DNA of 7,673 nt from Alphaproteobacteria bacterium UBA6062 (GTDB lineage: Bacteria; Pseudomonadota; Alphaproteobacteria; Sneathiellales; Sneathiellaceae), in assembly GCA_002428885.1 (NCBI GenBank), contig DIYE01000247.1:1-7673 (forward strand), given 5' to 3'. Of the stretch, positions 1-5,182 are shown piece by piece. The first letter of the stretch is position 1, and each line of letters begins with the position of its first letter. A program made the position numbers and the translations under genes. The notes beneath the pieces are model-generated. The model saw nothing but the letters and a program-made list of their open reading frames with translations, ran no database searches and was not told where the DNA came from.

Positions 1-1
1 C

Positions 2-1036
2 CCGCTCGGCACCCGACCTGGAGATGGTGATGTCCTTGAAGTCGCGGACGGCGTTTATTGGGTGCGCATGCCAATCCCTTTTAAGGGTCTCGACTTTATT
101 AATCTTTACCTTCTGGAAGATGAAGACGGCTGGACCCTGGTGGACGCTGCTTTCAATTCCGGGAAAATTAAAGGTCTTTGGGAAGAAATCTTTGCAAAAC
201 ACCTAAAGGGAAAACCAATCACCCGGTTGATTTGCACGCATTTCCATCCGGATCATATGGGGCTTGTGGGTTGGATCTGCGAAAAGTGGAATATTCCGCT
301 GACCATGACATTCGGGGAGTGGACCTTCGGCCGGATGCTCTATCTGGAAGCCGAAGAAATCGTTCCGGACTATGTTCTCGATTTTTACCGACAGATCGGA
401 TTCACACCGGCCATGGTCAAGAAAGTCGAAGATCGTGGTTTTAGTATGTTCCAAAAAGCCTTTCATTCCATGCCAATGGGATTTGTCCGTATTGACGATG
501 GAGAAGAAATCTCCATCGGTGGTTCAAACTGGCAGGTTATTGTTGGAAAGGGACATGCGCCGGAGCATGCCAGTCTCTATAACGCAGAAAAGAATATCCT
601 GATTTCCGGCGATCAGGTATTGCCGCGCATTACACCGCATATCGGTGTGTATCCCGCAGAACCTTATGCCAATCCTCTAAAGAAGTTCCTGGATTCTATA
701 CCAAAATTCAGACATTTATCGGAAGATGTCCTGGTTCTGCCGTCCCATAATGATGTGTTTCTGGGACTGCATAATCAGCTGGATTTTTATGAAAAACACC
801 ATCAGGAGAGGCTGTCCCGCCTGAAAGCCGCCTGCCAGTCTCCGAAATCTGCGATAGAGCTTCTGCCGGTTCTGTTCGATCGCGAGCTTGGTGAGAATGA
901 TCAGGGGCTCGGGATCGCCGAAGGGCTGGCGCATTGCCATTACCTGGTTGGAACCGGGGAGCTCGAACGGACCATTGGCGAGGATGGCGTCTGGCGTTTC
1001 TGCCAGAAAAAATCTGTACAGGAGAAAGTCGCGTAA
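2..1036 (+). CDS. MBL-fold metallo-hydrolase, 5' end cut by window
   Basis: This is a metallo-beta-lactamase-fold hydrolase. The frame is open back to base 2, and the residues encoded there (GDVLEVADGVYWVRMPIPF) are the usual first strands of this family. The GTG at 62 and ATG at 68 are therefore internal, and the true start lies upstream of the window; 344 residues are visible, so little is missing. Seen: the zinc-binding HFHPDH motif (239-256), a GHAPEH motif supplying another His (551-568), the bridging Asp in SGDQVLPRI (codon 611-613) and a final His in LPSHND (codon 746-748). The roughly 100 C-terminal residues match the winged-helix-like tail of the BLACT subgroup. All metal ligands appear intact. 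The substrate cannot be told; thioesters or other hydrolysable esters are possible. It lies 49 nt before a crotonase gene on the same strand, so a catabolic role in one transcription unit is likely. Family confidence is high, specific function low. Confidence 0.93.
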   Translation, partial: PLGTRPGDGDVLEVADGVYWVRMPIPFKGLDFINLYLLEDEDGWTLVDAAFNSGKIKGLWEEIFAKHLKGKPITRLICTHFHPDHMGLVGWICEKWNIPLTMTFGEWTFGRMLYLEAEEIVPDYVLDFYRQIGFTPAMVKKVEDRGFSMFQKAFHSMPMGFVRIDDGEEISIGGSNWQVIVGKGHAPEHASLYNAEKNILISGDQVLPRITPHIGVYPAEPYANPLKKFLDSIPKFRHLSEDVLVLPSHNDVFLGLHNQLDFYEKHHQERLSRLKAACQSPKSAIELLPVLFDRELGENDQGLGIAEGLAHCHYLVGTGELERTIGEDGVWRFCQKKSVQEKVA

Positions 1037-1085
1037 CTAAACTCGTCCTGCTTGACTGATCTTTAAACAACAAGAAAGAAGAAAA

Positions 1086-1883
1086 ATGACGGATCATTTG
1101 CTGTTTGAAAAAAAAGACGGGATCGCCACTCTAACCATGAACCGCCCGGAAAGCCGGAATGCGCTCTCTATTGAAATGCGCCAGGCCTTGTTTGATGCGG
1201 TGACGGATATCGAAACGGATAACAATATCCGCTGCGTTGTCGTGAAGGGGGCAGGGGATCATTTTATGGCGGGCGGAGATGTGATTTCCTTCGCTGAGAT
1301 TGCCAAACAGGACCCGGATGAACGGCGTAAAATGTTTGAAGCCCGTATTCACGGTCTACATCCGACAATGATGACCATGCGGCGTATGCAGAAACCGATT
1401 ATCGCCTCCGTTCAGGGAGCTGCTGCCGGTTTTGGCCTTTCCTTTGCCATGGCTTGTGATCTGGTCATTGCCTCCGATGATGCTTTCTTCACACTGGCTT
1501 ATATCAATATTGCCACCACGCCGGACGGCTCCGGTACTTATTCGCTGCCGCGCATGGTAGGCCTTAAGAAAGCTATGGAAATTGCTATGTTGGGTGACCG
1601 GTTTGATGCGGAAGAAGCGCATCGCATCGGCCTGGTCAACCGGGTTGTTCCGAAAGCAGACCTCGAAGCACAGACAGACAAGCTGGCCCGGCGTTTGGCC
1701 AATGGACCGACGGTGGCAATTGGCCGAACTAAGCAGATGATGCATGCTTCGCTGAGTAATAGCATGGAAGAGCAGTTGCATTCCGAAGCCGAGAATTTTG
1801 CTGCCTGCAGTGCCACACAGGACTGGGCTGAAGGCGTAACTGCCTTTGCCGAAAAACGCAAACCCGAGTTTCAGGGAAAGTAA
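1086..1883 (+). CDS. Enoyl-CoA hydratase/isomerase (crotonase) family protein
   Basis: A 265-residue crotonase-superfamily protein of full family length, acting on CoA thioesters in the cytoplasm. Seen: the N-terminal MNRPESRNALS segment (18-28), the first oxyanion-hole strand FMAGGD (60-65), the second oxyanion segment VQGAAAGFG (109-117), and a C-terminal helical region ending in the typical FAEKRKPEF. In classic hydratases two glutamates (144 and 164 of the rat enzyme) do the catalysis; by alignment by eye these positions are Ser119 and Tyr139. An Asp147 in TTPDGSGT instead matches the Asp used by PaaG-type enoyl-CoA isomerases. It may therefore be an isomerase or another crotonase type rather than a hydratase. 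The ATG is preceded by a purine-rich AAGAAAGAAG rather than a strong Shine-Dalgarno sequence. Neighbours are the MBL hydrolase upstream and the SDR downstream, suggesting acyl-CoA catabolism. Confidence 0.93.
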   Translation: MTDHLLFEKKDGIATLTMNRPESRNALSIEMRQALFDAVTDIETDNNIRCVVVKGAGDHFMAGGDVISFAEIAKQDPDERRKMFEARIHGLHPTMMTMRRMQKPIIASVQGAAAGFGLSFAMACDLVIASDDAFFTLAYINIATTPDGSGTYSLPRMVGLKKAMEIAMLGDRFDAEEAHRIGLVNRVVPKADLEAQTDKLARRLANGPTVAIGRTKQMMHASLSNSMEEQLHSEAENFAACSATQDWAEGVTAFAEKRKPEFQGK

Positions 1884-1887
1884 TGTC

Positions 1888-1910
1888 GGAGGGCTGCGTG
1901 CCCTCCTTTT
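1888..1910 (+). terminator. Terminator-like hairpin between crotonase and SDR
   Basis: A perfect 7-bp stem GGAGGGC/GCCCTCC (1888-1894 with 1900-1906) with a 5-nt loop is followed by TTTT. This has the shape of a weak Rho-independent terminator or attenuator five nt after the crotonase stop. The T-run is short, so read-through is likely. The 3' arm is also complementary to the ribosome binding site of the next gene (see the regulatory entry at 1901-1929). Confidence 0.5.
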
Positions 1911-1929
1911 AAACGGAGTTTAAGGAGGG
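1901..1929 (+). promoter_or_regulatory. RBS of the SDR gene, able to pair with the upstream hairpin arm
   Basis: AAGGAGGG at 1922-1929 is a near-perfect Shine-Dalgarno sequence. It sits about 8 nt before ATG 1937 but almost touches GTG 1931, which is why ATG 1937 is chosen as the SDR start. CCCTCCTT at 1901-1908 is its exact reverse complement, so an 8-bp helix could hide the RBS. That helix excludes the 1888-1906 hairpin because both use the same arm. The pairing is seen in the sequence; a regulatory role is inferred. Confidence 0.5.
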
Positions 1930-1936
1930 TGTGTGG

Positions 1937-2761
1937 ATGACTGATTTAAAAGGGAAAACCCTGTTCATTACCGGAGCAAGCCGGGGGATCGGACTGGCGA
2001 TTGGAAAGCGGGCTGCCGAAGATGGTGCCAATATTGTTATTGCAGCAAAAACAGCCGAGCCCCATCCCAGGCTTAAAGGAACCATTTATACTGCGGCTGA
2101 AGAGATTGAAGCCGCGGGCGGCAAAGCATTACCGCTGGTCGTTGATGTCCGGGAAGAGGATATTGTTGAAAAGGCGATGGCTCAAGCCGCTGAGACGTTT
2201 GGTGGTATTGACATCCTGATCAACAACGCGTCTGCCATCAGTCTGACAAATACGCTGCAAACACCCATGAAACGCTATGATCTAATGCATCAGATCAATA
2301 TCCGCGGCACTTACCTTTGTTCCCAGAAGGCAATCCCATATTTGAAGGAAGCAGAGAACCCCCATGTTCTCAATCTGTCACCGCCGCTAAATTTTGAAAG
2401 CCGCTGGTTCAAGCCCCATGTGGCTTATAGCATGGCCAAATACGGCATGAGCCTGTGTGTTCTCGGCATGGCCGAAGAATTCCGGAAAACCGGTATTGCC
2501 TTTAATGCCCTCTGGCCCCGGACCGCCATCGATACAGCGGCCATGGATATGATCGGCGGCGGCCAGGTAAACAGGAACTGCCGTAAACCTGAGATCATGG
2601 CCGACGCCGCCCATATCATCCTGACCAGACCCGCCCGCGACTTCACCGGAAATTTCTGTATCGACGATGAAACGCTTGCAGAAGAAGGGATCACGGATCT
2701 CTCGACATACCGCCATGACGGTGTGAAGGAAGAGGAATTACTGCCGGATTTCTTTGTCTAG
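1937..2761 (+). CDS. SDR family oxidoreductase, HSDL2/citronellal-dehydrogenase-like
   Basis: A 274-residue short-chain dehydrogenase/reductase. Seen: the Rossmann cofactor motif TGASRGIG (12-19), the NNAS motif (96-99), catalytic Ser148 in LNLSPP and the YSMAK motif with Tyr164 and Lys168. The catalytic set is complete. The long insert after the second strand (KTAEPHPRLKGTIYTAAEEI), the LSPPLN active-site strand and the NALWPRTAI segment are hallmarks of the HSDL2 group, which includes proteins annotated as citronellol/citronellal dehydrogenase (AtuB-like). It probably oxidises or reduces a fatty or isoprenoid alcohol/aldehyde or hydroxyacyl-CoA with NAD(P). ATG 1937 is preferred over GTG 1931 because of RBS spacing. 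It follows the crotonase by 53 nt and is probably in the same pathway. Its stop lies 3 nt from the end of the convergent toxin gene. Subgroup assignment is good; the exact substrate is unknown. Confidence 0.94.
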   Translation: MTDLKGKTLFITGASRGIGLAIGKRAAEDGANIVIAAKTAEPHPRLKGTIYTAAEEIEAAGGKALPLVVDVREEDIVEKAMAQAAETFGGIDILINNASAISLTNTLQTPMKRYDLMHQINIRGTYLCSQKAIPYLKEAENPHVLNLSPPLNFESRWFKPHVAYSMAKYGMSLCVLGMAEEFRKTGIAFNALWPRTAIDTAAMDMIGGGQVNRNCRKPEIMADAAHIILTRPARDFTGNFCIDDETLAEEGITDLSTYRHDGVKEEELLPDFFV

Positions 2762-2764
2762 ATT

Positions 2765-3151
2765 TTACTCGGCTGCGTTCAGGGTACGAAGACCGTAGCG
2801 GGGAATAATACGGTTCATTGTCAGGAGCGTTAATCCTTCTGCCTGTGCCTGGGCGACCAGCATGCGATCAAAGGGGTCTTTGTGGATATCAGGTAGAGAG
2901 CCGGCTTGTTCTCCGTGGAAGAGGTCAATGGCCAGAGGGAGAAAACCCAGTTGCTCAATGCGCCCGTTAAGCCCTTCCGGATAGGTTAGTTTACTGAGGG
3001 CTTTCTTGATCGACATTTCCCAGAGGCTCGCAGCGCTGACATAAATCTCGTTCTGTGGATCAGAAATAGCCGCTCGTGTTTTGTCGCCCAAAGAGGTGTT
3101 GCCTTGCAGAAACCAGATAAGGACATGAGTATCCAGAAGCAGTTTTTGCAT
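2765..3151 (-). CDS. vapC: VapC-family PIN-domain toxin
   Basis: A 128-residue PIN-domain ribonuclease-type toxin of a type II toxin-antitoxin system. Seen: Asp7 in LLLDTHVLIW, Glu45 in SAASLWEMSIKK, and Asp92/Asp95 in IHKDPFDRMLVAQA, which are the acidic metal-binding residues of the fold. The usual last acidic position, commonly T-x-D before a run ending in YG, reads TMNRIIPRYG here, so Asn113 replaces the expected Asp. Family members with Asp/Asn changes at the fourth site can remain active, so loss of function is not established. Its ATG (3149-3151) overlaps the antitoxin TAA (3151-3153) by one base, which implies translational coupling. Length is normal for the family. The likely target is RNA (tRNA or rRNA in characterised VapCs); the specific target is unknown. 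Confidence 0.93.
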   Translation of the reverse strand: MQKLLLDTHVLIWFLQGNTSLGDKTRAAISDPQNEIYVSAASLWEMSIKKALSKLTYPEGLNGRIEQLGFLPLAIDLFHGEQAGSLPDIHKDPFDRMLVAQAQAEGLTLLTMNRIIPRYGLRTLNAAE

Positions 3152-3384
3152 TATTCCTGCTCAAACAGCTGTTCGATAGACTGATTTGTGTCCTTGCTGT
3201 CGAAATCTCCCGAGGTCATGATGTCATCTTTCAGACAACCAAATTCGCGGGACGGAATCTGCTTATGAGGCACCAGGTCGACTTTTGGCGTGCCATTCAC
3301 CGCAATCGCAACGGTCTCCCCCTCCGCTGCTGCTTTAACCAGCTTTGAAAGGTTGGATTTAGCGCTGTGCATATTGACGATCAT
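3151..3384 (-). CDS. Phd/YefM-type antitoxin
   Basis: A 77-residue antitoxin of the prevent-host-death family that partners the PIN toxin encoded directly after it. Seen: the N-terminal DNA-binding fold MIVNMHSAKSNLSKLVKAA, then GETVAIAVNGTPKVDLVP, typical of Phd/YefM. The C-terminal part (FGCLKDDI, then GDFDS, then IEQLFEQE) matches the toxin-wrapping tails of antitoxins paired with this VapC type. Such antitoxins neutralise the toxin and repress their own promoter. A palindrome and a candidate promoter lie directly upstream (3401-3447). The ribosome binding site is weak (GAGA about 8 nt before ATG). Confidence is high because both partners and the order (antitoxin first) fit. Confidence 0.93.
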   Translation of the reverse strand: MIVNMHSAKSNLSKLVKAAAEGETVAIAVNGTPKVDLVPHKQIPSREFGCLKDDIMTSGDFDSKDTNQSIEQLFEQE

Positions 3385-3400
3385 AGAAAAATCTCGATAA

Positions 3401-3420
3401 ACTTAGCTAAGTCTGGCTAA
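3401..3420 (-). promoter_or_regulatory. Candidate toxin-antitoxin operator
   Basis: A perfect 12-bp palindrome ACTTAGCTAAGT (3401-3412) is followed by a further half-site, so that GCTAA occurs at 3406-3410 and again at 3416-3420, exactly 10 bp apart (one helical turn). It lies between the antitoxin start and its candidate -10 box, the usual place for autorepression by Phd-family antitoxins. The symmetry is seen; binding is inferred. Confidence 0.5.
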
Positions 3421-3447
3421 TTTAATATATGCGACGGAATTTTTCAA
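3419..3447 (-). promoter_or_regulatory. Candidate promoter of the antitoxin-toxin operon
   Basis: Read on the minus strand, TTGAAA (3442-3447) is followed after 17 nt by TAAATT (3419-3424), a plausible -35/-10 pair 35 nt before the antitoxin ATG. The -10 abuts the palindromic operator. The -10 box matches the consensus only partly, so this remains a candidate. Confidence 0.4.
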
Positions 3448-3524
3448 GAGAAGAGAGACTCTCGCTCCTGTTACAAAAAGGATGTGAATTCATCCGTTGC
3501 CTGATAAGGTTTCCGGCTATGTAG

Positions 3525-3533
3525 TGATATAAT
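3525..3533 (+). promoter_or_regulatory. Extended -10 promoter of the LytTR gene
   Basis: TGATATAAT is an exact extended -10 (TG-N-TATAAT). No good -35 is seen at the usual distance, which fits extended -10 promoters. Transcription would begin near 3540, giving a leader of only about 11 nt before GTG 3552, with a GAGG at 3539-3542 as its only RBS-like element. Confidence 0.5.
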
Positions 3534-3551
3534 AAAACGAGGTCGGGGTCT

Positions 3552-4379
3552 GTGCGGCAGTTGAGTGGTTTGTTTAAGGCGCGATATGATATCAGGCCTT
3601 ATTCTGTTATTGCGCAAGAGCTCAGAACCTTGTTGATGGGGCGTGTTTGTCTGCTGGCGACAGCCTGCCTGATCTTTTTTATCAGCTTGCTGACGCCCGG
3701 GCAGTATCTGTTCTATCTGGATTTCGGGGAACGGCTCCTTACCAATCTGATCTTCACCTTCTTCTTTTACGGTACGACATTTTTCCTGTTGCCGCTTGCA
3801 TTGCATGCGGGACTTGTTCGCAATATTCCCTGGCTCTGGATCGAGCTGATTTTCTATATTCCGGTTGCGTTTATTGTGGCGGTGGGACTTGTCCTGTTCT
3901 TTTATGATCGTCCGGCTGTCGGGACTGTCTTGTTCTATTTCGGTCTGATCATGATCAATGTGGTTCTTGCCGTTACACTGACCATACTGATTTTCAAAGA
4001 TGCCATTCTGGTCCGGTTTTCAGATAATCCTGATTATTTTCCCCTATGGATGCCGGGTCCGGATTATCAATGTCATCTGAACGGTCTGCTGCCTCCTGAA
4101 AAGCGAGGAACGGTTCTTCGGTTGGAAGCTGACAATCAATATATTCAGGTCTATACGGAAAAGGGAAATGCTCTTTTGCGTCTCTCCCTGACGGAGGCCG
4201 AGAAAATGGTGCCGGAAAAAGCCGGGGTTAGAATTCACAGATCGCATTGGATCCAGAAAGAACGGATCGACGAGCTGTTCTTTGAAAATGGAAACCCGCG
4301 CATCCGGGATAAGGGAGGCCTGCTCCTTCCCGTCAGTCGTAACGCTGTTCCGGCAGTTCGCGAAGTCCTGCAGGACTGA
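3552..4379 (+). CDS. Membrane-bound LytTR-family transcription regulator
   Basis: A 275-residue regulator with an N-terminal membrane part and a C-terminal LytTR DNA-binding domain. Hydrophobic segments at about 31-48, 62-85, 95-118 and 123-148 predict four transmembrane helices, leaving both ends in the cytoplasm. The LytTR domain spans about 180-274, with LRLEADNQYIQVYTEKG (189-205), VRIHRSHWIQKERI (226-239) and a final LPVSRNAVPAVREVL (259-273), all typical. There is no response-regulator receiver domain, so it is a one-component, membrane-sensing type. The start is taken as GTG 3552, the first start codon after the extended -10 promoter; the TTG at 3561 is an alternative. It is divergent from the toxin-antitoxin pair and lies 202 nt before the secreted repeat-protein gene, which it may control. 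The signal sensed is unknown. Confidence 0.9.
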   Translation: MRQLSGLFKARYDIRPYSVIAQELRTLLMGRVCLLATACLIFFISLLTPGQYLFYLDFGERLLTNLIFTFFFYGTTFFLLPLALHAGLVRNIPWLWIELIFYIPVAFIVAVGLVLFFYDRPAVGTVLFYFGLIMINVVLAVTLTILIFKDAILVRFSDNPDYFPLWMPGPDYQCHLNGLLPPEKRGTVLRLEADNQYIQVYTEKGNALLRLSLTEAEKMVPEKAGVRIHRSHWIQKERIDELFFENGNPRIRDKGGLLLPVSRNAVPAVREVLQD

Positions 4380-4394
4380 GATCTTATCGAGGCC

Positions 4395-4430
4395 CCGGCA
4401 CGTTTCTGGATATAAGAGCCGGACCGTTTC
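4395..4430 (+). promoter_or_regulatory. Candidate LytTR-type direct-repeat site
   Basis: CCGGCACGTTTC (4395-4406) and CCGGACCGTTTC (4419-4430) are 12-bp direct repeats differing at two positions and 24 bp apart, about two helical turns. A third related element, TCCGTTTAT, lies at 4512-4520. LytTR proteins typically bind pairs of direct repeats with a core resembling CCGTT about two turns apart. The site lies directly after the LytTR gene and upstream of the repeat-protein gene. Binding is inferred. Elsewhere in this 202-nt gap I see only the palindrome AAAAGCTTTT (4480-4489) and no convincing promoter. Confidence 0.35.
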
Positions 4431-4570
4431 AATGTGGCTCGCTCATTAATAGCGTCAATCACTCCAAGTTATTTGAATCAAAAGCTTTTTTCGGAGATTA
4501 GAGCGTGTCTTTCCGTTTATGCCTGACCCGATGATGAGGTTGGCTGAAACTGGAATTTTGACTCTAATAT

Positions 4571-4577
4571 GGAGGAG
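4571..4577 (+). promoter_or_regulatory. Strong RBS deciding the GTG 4582 start
   Basis: GGAGGAG lies 4 nt (6 nt counted from GGAGG) before GTG 4582. A longer reading from ATG 4519 has no comparable RBS. It would also put 21 extra residues ahead of an otherwise textbook signal peptide. Confidence 0.75.
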
Positions 4578-4581
4578 TATA

Positions 4582-5121
4582 GTGATTAAATCTCTAAAGA
4601 TGCTTGGACTGGCTGCCACTATTCTGATCGCAGGCGGTTCCGCTGCCCAGGCAAATATGGCATCCGTTCCGGGGCAAGCACCCGGATGGTCTATTTTTGG
4701 TCCTAATCACGGTTCAGGTTGGTCGATCTTTGGCCCCAATCACGGAAGCGGCTGGTCCATTTTCGGCCCTAACTACGGATCCGGCTTTGGTGTAACACCA
4801 CGCGAGATAAGTGGTCAGCCGCAATGGTCAATCTTTGGTCCCAACCACGGATCGGGCTGGTCCATTTTTGGCCCCAATCACGGAAGCGGCTGGTCCATTT
4901 TCGGCCCTAATTACGGATCCGGCTTTGGAACAGGGGTACCCGGGGCAACGCCTCTGTCACCCTTCTGGGGTGTTCCTCACATGGTGACCTATGTCCCGGT
5001 TCCTCATCCTGTTCAGGGTGTGAAATGTGACTTCTCCGGAGACAAATCCCTGCTGGCTCAGTCCGTTGAGGATTGCGAGGCTGTCGGCGGTACCGTCGCC
5101 AAGCCTGCCAAGAAAAAATAA
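4582..5121 (+). CDS. Secreted protein with six WSIFGPN(H/Y)GSG repeats
   Basis: A 179-residue exported protein of no family I recognise. Residues 1-24 form a signal peptide: a positively charged start, a LGLAATILIAGG core, and SAAQA before the predicted cleavage at 24/25. Residues 36-116 hold six copies of an 11-residue unit, WSIFGPNHGSG or WSIFGPNYGSG, in two blocks of three. Each block ends with a Tyr-type unit plus FG, and an 11-residue linker (VTPREISGQPQ, 71-81) separates them. The repeats contain no charged residue other than possibly His. The C-terminal part (117-179) is Pro-rich, then has Cys149 and Cys165 in VKCDFSG and VEDCEAVGG, possibly a disulfide, and ends in a basic KPAKKK tail. 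It sits between a LytTR regulator and a secreted cysteine peptidase. Structural surface protein, peptide precursor and metal-binding protein are all open. Start GTG 4582 is supported by the RBS and signal peptide. Confidence 0.85.
   Translation: MIKSLKMLGLAATILIAGGSAAQANMASVPGQAPGWSIFGPNHGSGWSIFGPNHGSGWSIFGPNYGSGFGVTPREISGQPQWSIFGPNHGSGWSIFGPNHGSGWSIFGPNYGSGFGTGVPGATPLSPFWGVPHMVTYVPVPHPVQGVKCDFSGDKSLLAQSVEDCEAVGGTVAKPAKKK
4687..4923 (+). repeat. Six 33-bp coding repeats in two triplets
   Basis: 33-bp units start at 4687, 4720 and 4753, and again at 4825, 4858 and 4891. A 39-nt spacer separates the triplets (TTTGGT plus a 33-nt linker), so the higher-order period is 138 bp. Unit 1 versus unit 4 differs at 7 bases, all synonymous. 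Units 2 and 5 differ at 2 bases and units 3 and 6 at 1 base, also all synonymous. The pattern indicates duplication of a whole triplet, with later homogenisation of the second and third units, and selection to keep the peptide. Confidence 0.95.
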
Positions 5122-5136
5122 AGACTGTTAGCCGAT

Positions 5137-5166
5137 ACCCGGGTCCCTTAAGGGGATTCGGGTTTT
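5137..5166 (+). terminator. Terminator-like hairpin between repeat gene and peptidase
   Basis: ACCCGGGTCCC (5137-5147) pairs with GGGATTCGGGT (5153-5163) in an 11-bp stem that includes two G-U pairs and a 5-nt loop. A TTTT run (5163-5166) follows. It ends immediately before the peptidase RBS AAAGGAG (5167-5173). It would terminate many transcripts after the repeat gene, leaving the peptidase and barrel genes to read-through. It may also protect the 3' end of the repeat-gene message. Confidence 0.6.
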
Positions 5167-5182
5167 AAAGGAGACAGGGATT

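Noticed and set aside
62..1036. GTG 62 (or ATG 68) as start of the MBL hydrolase
   Set aside because: The frame is open to the window edge, and the residues encoded before 62 match the conserved family N-terminus, so the gene starts outside the window.
708..1097. Open frame on the minus strand antisense to the MBL hydrolase
   Set aside because: It has no recognisable domain and low-complexity composition, and lies fully opposite a conserved gene, so it is a shadow.
4480..4489. Palindrome AAAAGCTTTT upstream of the repeat gene as an operator
   Set aside because: It is short, AT-rich and followed by more T; a chance palindrome is likely and no partner site is seen.
4519..4581. ATG 4519 as start of the repeat protein
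   Set aside because: There is no ribosome binding site there, and it would put 21 residues before a clear signal peptide; GTG 4582 has GGAGGAG upstream.
4687..4923. Regular 33-bp repeats as a possible CRISPR array
   Set aside because: Units are directly adjacent with no variable spacers, stay in frame within a coding gene, and differ only at silent sites. This is a protein repeat.
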